This document shows positions 1-5,952 of a stretch of 9,427 nucleotides of DNA, piece by piece. The DNA is taken from the NCBI GenBank assembly GCA_023436715.1, contig JAEZIJ010000192.1, forward strand, positions 1 through 9,427. The letters are read 5' to 3'. This stretch comes from Acidobacteriota bacterium (GTDB taxonomy: Bacteria; Acidobacteriota; Terriglobia; Bryobacterales; Bryobacteraceae). Below the pieces are notes generated by a model. It was given only the letters and a program-made list of their open reading frames with translations, did not search any database and had not been told where the DNA came from. Numbering within the stretch: position 1 is the stretch's first letter; every line of letters begins with the position of its first letter. The position numbers and the translations under genes were made by a program.

Positions 1-101
1 GCCATCCAGGTGATCTTCTTCGCCATCGCTTTCAAGATCACGTCTTGCAGTTTCATCATCCGCTCCGTTTCCGCGACGGTGACTTTCTCTGGGATCCTCA
101 A
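1..101 (-). CDS. Transposase N-terminus (partial), ISNCY-like helix-turn-helix type
   Basis: Only about 33 N-terminal codons are present; the gene runs off the left edge. The visible peptide contains VTVAETERMMKLQ followed by DVILKAMAKKITWMA, which matches from memory the conserved opening of a widespread family of helix-turn-helix transposases (often labelled ISNCY), where a homeodomain-like DNA-binding domain with an RRW motif would come next. The start is uncertain: a TTG at 101 fits the spacing, the ATGs at 59 and 56 would remove the conserved lead-in, and a GTG at 140 lies inside the terminal repeat. An in-frame TAG lies just upstream of that GTG. The family call rests on few residues and the catalytic domain cannot be seen, so intactness is unknown. 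Confidence 0.5.
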   Translation of the reverse strand, partial: MRIPEKVTVAETERMMKLQDVILKAMAKKITWM

Positions 102-128
102 CCCACAGAATCCCGCCGCTCGGCGAAG

Positions 129-171
129 CGGACATTTCACGTGCTAATTGCACCGGACAATTCACATGCTA
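129..171. repeat. Tandem 18-base direct repeat at the IS end
   Basis: CGGACATTTCACGTGCTA (129-146) and CGGACAATTCACATGCTA (154-171) match at 16 of 18 positions with starts 25 bp apart. Repeated sites of this kind at the ends of elements such as IS21 bind the transposase. The copies lie immediately upstream of the truncated transposase frame, which supports reading them as terminal binding sites. Confidence 0.6.
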
Positions 172-195
172 GCGACAAGCTCGAAACCAAGGCTG

Positions 196-224
196 TTGTC
201 GGAGGAGTCACAAAATGATAGATT
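196..224 (+). promoter_or_regulatory. Possible sigma-70-type promoter for the defence operon
   Basis: TTGTCG (196-201) and TAGATT (219-224) are separated by 17 bp, and each matches the TTGACA/TATAAT consensus at 4 of 6 positions. Initiation would fall near 231, leaving a leader of about 115 nt before the deaminase start at 347. The match is moderate and the local sequence is AT-richer, which raises the chance of a random hit. Confidence 0.3.
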
Positions 225-230
225 GAGCTT

Positions 231-346
231 CTGCAATAAAACTAGAGTGGCTGTAAAGCACGTCCCTAGCAGCCAGCAATATGCCATGACCTGATTTTGC
301 AGCACGGTCTCAGTGCAGAGTCAGGCAATGAGGTTAGTTATTCAAA
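231..346 (+). ncRNA. Structured leader, candidate AvcI-like antitoxin RNA
   Basis: There is no credible coding sequence between the insertion-sequence end and the deaminase gene; the short ATG frames here close after a few codons. Two hairpins can be drawn. In the first, GGCTG (249-253) pairs with CAGCC (270-274). In the second, CCTGA (290-294) pairs with TCAGG (321-325) and encloses an inner GCAC/GTGC stem (302-305 with 313-316). In known AvcID systems a small RNA, AvcI, encoded just upstream of avcD, holds the deaminase inactive until infection. This stretch has the right position and some structure, but AvcI sequences vary and I recognise no specific motif. It may simply be a 5' untranslated region. 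Confidence 0.3.
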
Positions 347-1985
347 ATGGCAGCGAACGCGATCTTCCACGGACAACCCGAGGTTAGCAGCAGGCAGCGG
401 GATTCTCGGGCAGTAGTTTTAGAGAACGCCTCTCTTGAGTTGGTGTTTGCCGTCGTAGGCTACGCTGGATCGGGTACGACGTATATCGCCAAGGCTCTCG
501 CACAACTCCTAACTGGCAGTGAGCTATGCTCGGAGCCGTTCGACGCTGAAATCCTGAAAGCCCGTGAGGTCATCATAGAGTGGGCAAAGCGGGCGGGCCG
601 GCGGTTGCCCGTCCAGGATGGAACGCTGAAGTACGTAGAGGCACTGCAGGACCTAGGGGATCAGATGCGCTCTACCAAGACCGCCGATGGATCCGAGGAC
701 CACGCTGCAGTGGGGCGTGCACTAGCCCTTCGCATTCGGCAGACACGCGCAAAGAAGACGGGGGTTACTGTGCAACCAGCGGATCCTGTTTTGCCGGATG
801 GTAAGCGTCGTGCCTACATTCTCGATTCAATTCGGCACCCCGCTGAGGTGGAATTTCTCCGTCGGCTGTATGGAGAGGCCTTTGTGCTAATCGGCGTGGT
901 TTGCGAAGGATCGAAGAGACAGAAGCGCATCGGAAAGAAGTACACGGATGCCGGCGAAAAGGCGGCAGCCGCATTCATGGAGAGAGACTCTCATGCGACA
1001 GAGAGCTTCGGTCAGCAGGTCTCTAGGGCCTTCCATCTAGCCGACTTCTTCGTGGACAACACTCCCAACAGGTACCTGGACGATGACCGTCCGAACCCTG
1101 ACTGGAACATCAACGAACACCTTTCACGTCTGGTCCGAATCCTAATGCGTTCTGATGTTACGCGCCCTACCACGAGCGAGACGGCCATGTATTACGCTTA
1201 CGGAGCTCAATTGCGGAGTTCCTGTTTATCTCGCCAAGTCGGGGCAGCACTCGTGGACAGAGAAGGTAACCTGCTTTCCGTGGGCGCAAACGAGGTGCCA
1301 AGAGCTGGTGGGGGTGTATACGGGACATCTCCCTTGCAAGATGCATCCGATGACAGATGCGCACGGCGATGTACGACAGCATGGAGCGGCTGCAGCAACA
1401 CGCTTGAGCAGAATAGGATAATCAACGATTTGATTGAGGGCGTTCGCGAACTTGCGGTCCTACCCGAAAGCCGGAAGCAGACGCTGGCACTGGAATTGCG
1501 CAAGACTCGACTGGGTGGCCTTCTGGAATTCAGCCGCGCCATTTCACGCAGAGATGGACGCTCTCATCGGTGCTGTGCGGAAAGGAATTTCATCCATCGG
1601 CTCGCGTCTATTTGTCACAACGTTTCCTTGCCACAACTGCGCTCGGCACCTCGTTGCAGCCGGTATTGACGAGGTCCAGTACTTGGAGCCGTATCCGAAG
1701 AGTCAGGCCTTGGCTCTTCATCGTGATGCCATCCAGATTGAGGGGACGGGGTGGAAACCGCCAAGCAGTGGAGCGCAAGACGCAAAGGTCTGGATTCACC
1801 CGTTTGCGGGCGTGGCACCCAGGCTGTATACTCGCGCTTTCTTGAAGGACAGAGACCTTAAAGACGACAATACGGGTGATTTGAAGATCGGAACGCCCGC
1901 CTGGGGATCACTGTTCGACAACCGTCGAATAGGCTATCCTCATCTTGAGGCGGAATTGGCCAAGGAGGCTGCGGGTGCCAAGTGA
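347..1985 (+). pseudogene. avcD: AvcD-like anti-phage dCTP/dCMP deaminase, split by a 1-base frameshift
   Basis: AvcD enzymes deaminate dCTP and dCMP during phage infection and starve replication of dC nucleotides. The first frame (from 347) encodes an N-terminal P-loop kinase-like domain: GYAGSGTT at residues 38-45, then the family-typical LKAREVIIEWA near 70-80 and DSIRHPAEVEFLR near 159-171. The start of the deaminase domain follows (CLSRQVGAALVD, NEVPRAGGG, DDRCAR, GCSNTLEQNRI). That frame then goes off-register and ends at 1669. The rest continues in the +1 frame and holds the zinc-site motifs: HAEMDA from 1545 and TFPCHNC at 1620-1640. Removing one T from 1542-1544 joins them as FSRAIHAEMDAL, giving a 545-residue protein, close to the usual family size. 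Walker A has Thr where Lys is normal. As written, the product lacks the catalytic His-Glu and Cys pair and should be inactive. The cause could be a sequencing error or a real mutation. A GAGG (330-333) lies 13 nt before the ATG. Confidence 0.85.
1962..1968 (+). promoter_or_regulatory. Strong Shine-Dalgarno that fixes the start of the next gene at GTG 1975
   Basis: AAGGAGG lies 6 nt upstream of GTG at 1975, inside the last codons of the deaminase gene. It is the best ribosome-binding site in the window. It selects this GTG over the upstream in-frame ATG at 1945, which has no comparable site. Confidence 0.8.
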
Positions 1986-2487
1986 AGCGAAACGTCCCGT
2001 ACTATCGGTGATCGAAGGCGGGCGTCAGCGACAGCACGACTTGTCGGGGAGGGAGCCTATTCAGGTGGCGCTATTTGCCAGCCCACGGCCAACCTCCGCT
2101 GTTTTTCTGTCCTTTTCCCAGCTGAGTGAAGGAGACTTCATAGCAGCGCTGGACTTTGCGCGTCCGACATTAATCTTCGAGCTTCGGAGTTGCCCGAGGT
2201 TCGATTTCGGGCATCTGAACCGATCAAGGGCATTCCAGCATTTCGAAGCCACAAACAGCAAGTACTTCGACCTCTGCGCCGACGGTCCTGGTGTGCTCTC
2301 CCGCCTGCGAGCGCTTCTTCAGCGCTTTGGGCAGAAGCTCACCGGCCCAGTCATGTTCCTCATTGACAATTCCGCACGAGGACTGGAAAGTGAGATCGCG
2401 AGAGCGCTTCGCGATGTTTCAGAGGAATCTTGGGAGCTTTGCGAGCTTCCCAAAGAGCGTTGCCGTACAGAGCCGTCCCAGAGATAG
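1975..2487 (+). CDS. Unknown protein co-operonic with the AvcD-like deaminase
   Basis: A 170-residue protein I do not recognise. The GTG start at 1975 is set by an AAGGAGG 6 nt upstream, and the gene overlaps the deaminase gene end by 11 bp, so the two are very likely translated from one message. There is no signal peptide or membrane segment, so it should be cytosolic. Residues about 29-70 look like alternating strands and helices (VALFAS, AVFLSFSQ, DFIAAL, TLIFELR), followed by a conserved-looking ELRSCPRFD (69-77). The second half has a helix rich in Leu and Arg and another strand (VMFLID). The strand-DxR/ExR-xxP arrangement faintly recalls DUF488-type proteins, but this is a guess. Position alone suggests an accessory or regulatory role in the deaminase defence system. 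Its GC content is closer to the deaminase gene than to the core genes on the right. Confidence 0.7.
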   Translation: MPSEAKRPVLSVIEGGRQRQHDLSGREPIQVALFASPRPTSAVFLSFSQLSEGDFIAALDFARPTLIFELRSCPRFDFGHLNRSRAFQHFEATNSKYFDLCADGPGVLSRLRALLQRFGQKLTGPVMFLIDNSARGLESEIARALRDVSEESWELCELPKERCRTEPSQR

Positions 2488-2521
2488 AAGCCGAAGCCGC
2501 GAGGCCCGAATCGAGTCAAAT

Positions 2522-2597
<76 letters not shown>

Positions 2598-2598
2598 T

Positions 2599-2630
2599 GC
2601 TTCGAAGCGCCGCCCGGCGACGCAGGCGGC
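2599..2630 (-). other. Two hairpins between the regulator stop and the tRNA
   Basis: Downstream of the XRE gene on the minus strand are a GCCGCC/GGCGGC stem (2609-2614 with 2625-2630) and the 10-base palindrome GCTTCGAAGC (2599-2608), directly before the tRNA 5' end. No run of T follows either, so they are not typical intrinsic terminators. They may separate the regulator message from the tRNA or aid processing. Confidence 0.3.
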
Positions 2631-2656
2631 AATCACCAGTCTATCAGGCGTCGGCC

Positions 2657-3223
2657 CTACGGATATATATCCACCAAAAACACCACCGCATCCCCTCGCC
2701 CCGCGTTATGGATGGCGTGGGTCACGTCGGCGCGGTAGCTGGCGGAATCGCCGGGCTCCAACTCTTCGGTGTCGCCGGCGCTTTCCACTCTGATCCGCCC
2801 CTTCTGCACGGTCAGGAATTCGCGCGTGCCTTTGAAATGCGCGCTGCTCTGGAGGGAGGCGCCGGGCTGAAGCCGTACTTCGTAGAACTCCACGTCCTTC
2901 TCCAGGTAGAGCGGCGAGAGCGTGCGGATGCGGCAGTTGCCGTCTGAACGGTAATGATACGTCCGGTCGCCCGCGCGGATCACCTCCACGGATGACGCCG
3001 CGCCCGGCGATGTCACCAGGTCCGCGAGCGATGTCCCGAACGCCCGCGCGATCCGCAGCGTTACCGCCAGCGTCGGGTTCGCCTCGTTCCGTTCGATCTG
3101 GCTGAGCATCGATCGGCTCACTCCCGACGCGTTCGCCAGGTCTTGCAGCGACCAGCCGCGCTCGGCGCGAAGGTGCTTCACCCGCCCGCAGAACTCCCCC
3201 GCTATCGCTTCGGCTGTCGGCAT
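2657..3223 (-). CDS. XRE-family transcriptional regulator with C-terminal cupin domain
   Basis: A 188-residue DNA-binding regulator. An N-terminal Cro/CI-type helix-turn-helix spans about residues 12-66 (LRAERGWSLQDLANASGVS, then SMLSQIERNEANPTL). The C-terminal half, about 105-187, is a cupin barrel. It keeps the metal-site-like pattern of PGASL...H..GTREF (His and Glu) and, later, EPGDSASYRADVTHAIHN (His). XRE-cupin proteins usually sense a small metabolite and control neighbouring catabolic or transport genes. This one is divergent from tdh, so control of threonine breakdown, and of itself, is a reasonable inference. The ATG at 3223 was chosen because a TATAAT lies 7 nt before it, which fits a leaderless message. 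An in-frame ATG at 3265 would add 14 residues, but the promoter would then lie inside the coding sequence. Confidence 0.9.
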   Translation of the reverse strand: MPTAEAIAGEFCGRVKHLRAERGWSLQDLANASGVSRSMLSQIERNEANPTLAVTLRIARAFGTSLADLVTSPGAASSVEVIRAGDRTYHYRSDGNCRIRTLSPLYLEKDVEFYEVRLQPGASLQSSAHFKGTREFLTVQKGRIRVESAGDTEELEPGDSASYRADVTHAIHNAGRGDAVVFLVDIYP

Positions 3224-3230
3224 GCCATCC

Positions 3231-3238
3231 ATTATACT
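3231..3238. promoter_or_regulatory. Overlapping -10 elements for the divergent XRE and tdh genes
   Basis: Minus strand: a perfect TATAAT (3236 to 3231) sits 7 nt before ATG 3223, predicting initiation at or next to the start codon. Plus strand: TATACT (3233-3238) would initiate near 3245, about 29 nt before the tdh ATG at 3274. Neither has a good -35 at normal spacing. Because the two overlap, the two directions may compete. Confidence 0.5.
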
Positions 3239-3264
3239 GGACACCACAGCCGAAATATAGGACA
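3239..3264. promoter_or_regulatory. Tandem GGACA sites, candidate operator
   Basis: GGACA occurs at 3239-3243 and again at 3260-3264, with starts 21 bp apart, about two helical turns. The wider 11-base contexts TATACTGGACA and AATATAGGACA match at 8 positions. The pair lies in the short region between the XRE regulator and tdh, where the regulator would be expected to bind. No binding motif is known to me for this protein. Confidence 0.35.
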
Positions 3265-3273
3265 ATCGGGTGC

Positions 3274-4296
3274 ATGAAAGCGCTGGTGAAAAGCAAGGCC
3301 GAACCCGGACTTACGCTCGAAGAAGTGCCGGTCCCCGAGACCGGCATCAATGACGTGCTCATTAAGGTAAACCGCGCATCCATCTGCGGCACGGACGTGC
3401 ACATCTGGAACTGGGACGATTGGGCGCAAAAGACGATTCCCGTTCCCATGGTGGTCGGTCACGAGTTCGTCGGCGAAATCGTGAAGGTGGGCTCGAACGT
3501 CTCCGATTTTTTCCCCGGCGACATAGTGAGCGGCGAGGGACACGTCGTCTGCGGGCGCTGCCGCAACTGCCTGGCCGGCCGGCGCCATCTCTGCGCGCGG
3601 ACGAAAGGGGTCGGCGTGAACCGGCCCGGCTGCTTCGCCGAATACATCTCGCTGCCGATGACCAACGTCTGGCACCACGCCAAGGGCATCAGCCTCGATG
3701 TCGCCTCGATTTTCGATCCGTTCGGCAATGCGGTACACACCGCGCTCTCATTCCCCGTGCTCGGCGAGGACGTGCTGATCACCGGCGCCGGACCCATCGG
3801 TATCATGGCCGCCGCCGTGGTCCGCCACGCGGGGGCGCGCTACGTGGTCATCACCGATGTAAACCCGTACCGCCTCGAACTGGCCCGCAAGTTCGGCGTG
3901 ACCCGCGCGCTGGACGTCCGCACCGAGCGCATCGCCGATGTCCAGAAGGAACTCGGAATGATGGAGGGCTTCGACGTAGGCCTCGAAATGTCCGGCAACC
4001 CCGCCGCGTTCCGCGACATGCTCGCCAACATGTGCCACGGCGCGAAAATCGCGATGCTGGGCATTCCGCCGCAAGAGATCGCCATCGATTGGAACACCGT
4101 CATATTCAACATGCTCACCATCAAGGGCATCTACGGCCGCGAGATGTACGAGACGTGGTACATGATGTCGGTGATGCTGCAATCCGGGCTCGACATCACG
4201 CCCATCATCACGCACCGGTTCCCGTTCAGCGAGTACCGCGCGGGATTCGAAGTGATGCTGTCTGGTTGTGCAGGGAAAGTGATACTGGAGTGGTGA
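3274..4296 (+). CDS. tdh: L-threonine 3-dehydrogenase
   Basis: Oxidises L-threonine to 2-amino-3-ketobutyrate with NAD+ in the cytosol, the first step of threonine conversion to glycine and acetyl-CoA. At 340 residues it is the normal length and aligns with E. coli Tdh almost throughout. Catalytic zinc ligands are visible at Cys38 (ICGTDVH), His63 and Glu64 (VVGHE). The structural zinc site is Cys93, Cys96, Cys99 and Cys107. The family stretch GVGVNRPGCFAEY is at 112-124, FDPFGNAVHTALSF at 147-160, the NAD-binding GAGPIG at 171-176 and the TDVN acidic turn near 194. A weak AGGA (3259-3262) precedes the ATG. The usual partner gene kbl (2-amino-3-ketobutyrate CoA ligase) is not next to it; mutM follows instead. 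Control by the divergent XRE-cupin regulator is inferred from position. Confidence 0.97.
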   Translation: MKALVKSKAEPGLTLEEVPVPETGINDVLIKVNRASICGTDVHIWNWDDWAQKTIPVPMVVGHEFVGEIVKVGSNVSDFFPGDIVSGEGHVVCGRCRNCLAGRRHLCARTKGVGVNRPGCFAEYISLPMTNVWHHAKGISLDVASIFDPFGNAVHTALSFPVLGEDVLITGAGPIGIMAAAVVRHAGARYVVITDVNPYRLELARKFGVTRALDVRTERIADVQKELGMMEGFDVGLEMSGNPAAFRDMLANMCHGAKIAMLGIPPQEIAIDWNTVIFNMLTIKGIYGREMYETWYMMSVMLQSGLDITPIITHRFPFSEYRAGFEVMLSGCAGKVILEW

Positions 4297-4308
4297 GCCC
4301 GCGGCGCC

Positions 4309-5100
4309 GTGCCTGAATTACCCGAAGTCGAAACCATCGCACGCACGCTCGGCCCGCGCGTGACCGGGCGGCGCATAGTGGACGCCCAGTTCTTTTCACG
4401 ACTGGTCCTGCCCGCGGACCCGGAGCAGACCGCTGCTGCCATTCGCGGCCTCACCGTCCAGGGCCTCAATCGCCGCGCCAAGTTCCTGATCTTCGATCTC
4501 GGCGCCCCCACGCTCGTCATCCATCTCGGCATGACCGGCAAGCTGCTCTGGGACGGCACGCCGGGGCCGCACACACGGGCCATCTTCGAACTCGACCGCG
4601 GCCGGCTGCTCTATGACGACATACGCCAGTTCGGCCGTATAGAAGTTGCGCAGACCGTGCCCGCAAGAATCGCCCGGCTCGGTCCGGAGCCGCTGGCGAT
4701 TTCCGAAGACGAGTTTCTCGCGCTGATCGCGGCGCGCCGCGGGCACATCAAGCCGCTGCTGCTCAACCAGGCGTTCCTCGGCGGCCTGGGGAATATCTAC
4801 GCGGATGAAGTGCTGCACCGTGCCGGCATACATCCGAGGGCAGTGGTGGAGCGCCTCGGGCCGCGCCGCCTGCGCCGTCTTCACGCTGCGATCCAGGAAG
4901 TTCTTGCCGAGGCGATCACCAGCGGCGGCTCATCCATCTCCGATTACGTCGATGGGGACGGGCGCGCCGGCTCGTTCCAGCTACTGCATCGCGTATACGG
5001 GAAAGCAGGCGAACCCTGCTCCGCCTGCGGAACGCCTATCCGGCGAATCGTCATCGCGCAGCGCGGGACACATTACTGCCCGAAGTGCCAGCGGGCGTGA
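4309..5100 (+). CDS. mutM: Formamidopyrimidine-DNA glycosylase / AP lyase (Fpg)
   Basis: Base-excision repair enzyme that removes 8-oxoguanine and formamidopyrimidines from DNA and cleaves the abasic site. 263 residues, normal length. The start is GTG at 4309, fixed because the mature protein must begin with the catalytic Pro2 of the family motif MPELPEVET; Glu3, Glu6 and Lys58 are also present. The helix-two-turn-helix is seen in NQAFLGGLGNIYADEVLHRAGIHP, roughly 153-176. The C-terminal zinc finger has Cys237, Cys240, Cys257 and Cys260, with the DNA-contacting Arg252 between the pairs (QRGTHYC). It starts 12 nt after tdh with no good ribosome-binding site, suggesting cotranscription and coupled translation with tdh, although the functions are unrelated. 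It converges on folP with only 3 nt between the two stop codons. Confidence 0.97.
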   Translation: MPELPEVETIARTLGPRVTGRRIVDAQFFSRLVLPADPEQTAAAIRGLTVQGLNRRAKFLIFDLGAPTLVIHLGMTGKLLWDGTPGPHTRAIFELDRGRLLYDDIRQFGRIEVAQTVPARIARLGPEPLAISEDEFLALIAARRGHIKPLLLNQAFLGGLGNIYADEVLHRAGIHPRAVVERLGPRRLRRLHAAIQEVLAEAITSGGSSISDYVDGDGRAGSFQLLHRVYGKAGEPCSACGTPIRRIVIAQRGTHYCPKCQRA

Positions 5101-5103
5101 CGT

Positions 5104-5949
5104 TCAGGATAGGTGCCGCGCGATGGCGTCGGCGACGTTGACGACGGCCTTCATCTCCGCCACATCGTGAACGCGCACGAGGTGCGCGCCGCCCAGTATC
5201 GCGGCGGTCACCGCGGCAGCCGTGGCAAACTGCGTCTCCTTCTCTGTCGCCTGCTTCAGGAACTGCTTCCGCGATGGCGCCACCAGGATGGGCAAATCGA
5301 GTGCGGTGAGCGCGGGCAGGTGGGCCAGAATCTCCGTGTTCTGCTCGCCGCGTTTGCCGAAGCCGATGCCGGGGTCAATGACGATGCGGGCGCGGTCCAG
5401 CTTGGCAGCCACAGCCCGGTGCACGCATGCTGCCAGGTCGGCGCGCACCCCGCCCACCGCGTCCTTCATAGGCGGAAGTTTGGCCCAGGTCTCGGGCGTG
5501 CCGCGCATATGATTGAGGATCAGCCCGGCGTCGTGGTTGGTCGCCACGCGCGCCAGTTGCGTATCGAACGTCAGGCCGCTCGGGTCATTGATGATCTCGG
5601 CGCCGAGTTCGAGGGCATTTTCCGCAACCGCGGATTTGTACGTGTCCACCGAAATCGGCACTGCGAGCTTGTCCCGAAGGCGCTTGAGAATGGGCATCAG
5701 CCGCCGCTTCTCCTCCGCCTCGGAGATGCGGGCCGAGCCCGGGCGCGTGGACTCGGCGCCGATGTCGATGATGTCAGCCCCCTGTTCTTCAAGTTCGAGG
5801 GCGCGCGCGAAGGCGCGGTCGGGGTCGCTGTACTGCCCGCCATCGGAGAACGAATCGGGCGTCACGTTCAGGATCGCCACGATGAGCGTGCGGTCGCCGA
5901 GCTGTATCTCGCGGCTTTTCAATTTCCAGACTAATCGTTTACGGGGCAT
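5104..5949 (-). CDS. folP: Dihydropteroate synthase
   Basis: Joins 4-aminobenzoate to dihydropterin pyrophosphate in folate synthesis; it is the sulfonamide target. 281 residues, normal length. Motifs appear in order: NVTPDSFSDGG (28-38, pyrophosphate-binding loop), DIGAESTRPG (62-71), ISVDTYK with Asp102 (99-105), IINDPSGL (119-126), HMRGTP (147-152), DPGIGFGK (192-199), the substrate-site SRK with Lys228 (226-228) and RVH (259-261) near the C-terminus. All key residues are present, so the enzyme should be active. The ATG lies 3 nt after the tyrS stop with no clear ribosome-binding site, so translation is probably coupled to tyrS. ftsH, often next to folP in other bacteria, is not in view. 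Confidence 0.97.
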   Translation of the reverse strand: MPRKRLVWKLKSREIQLGDRTLIVAILNVTPDSFSDGGQYSDPDRAFARALELEEQGADIIDIGAESTRPGSARISEAEEKRRLMPILKRLRDKLAVPISVDTYKSAVAENALELGAEIINDPSGLTFDTQLARVATNHDAGLILNHMRGTPETWAKLPPMKDAVGGVRADLAACVHRAVAAKLDRARIVIDPGIGFGKRGEQNTEILAHLPALTALDLPILVAPSRKQFLKQATEKETQFATAAAVTAAILGGAHLVRVHDVAEMKAVVNVADAIARHLS

Positions 5950-5952
5950 GGG

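Larger units (their letters stand above)
1..177 (-). mobile_element. Insertion-sequence end, truncated by the window edge
   Basis: This looks like one terminus of an insertion sequence whose body continues left of the window. Seen directly: a leftward reading frame with the start of a transposase-like protein, preceded by two copies of an 18-base motif (129-146 and 154-171) of the kind transposases bind at element ends. The outer boundary is estimated near 177, just past the second copy; no target-site duplication can be checked because the other end is missing. It marks the left part as accessory DNA next to the defence genes. Confidence 0.5.

Noticed and set aside
1300..1400. A second frameshift in the deaminase between GGGVYG and NTLEQNRI
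   Set aside because: The zero frame gives DDRCAR and GCSNT, which fit the Cys-containing insert of the family. No change of frame is needed.
1541..1547. Programmed +1 ribosomal frameshifting joining the two halves of the deaminase
   Set aside because: The site ATT-T-CAC has no stop or hungry codon in the zero frame, no known slippery pattern and no internal Shine-Dalgarno at the right distance. A single-base insertion explains it more simply.
3224..3265. Longer XRE protein starting at ATG 3265
   Set aside because: It would place a perfect TATAAT and the candidate operator inside the coding sequence. The extra 14 residues lie outside the helix-turn-helix domain.
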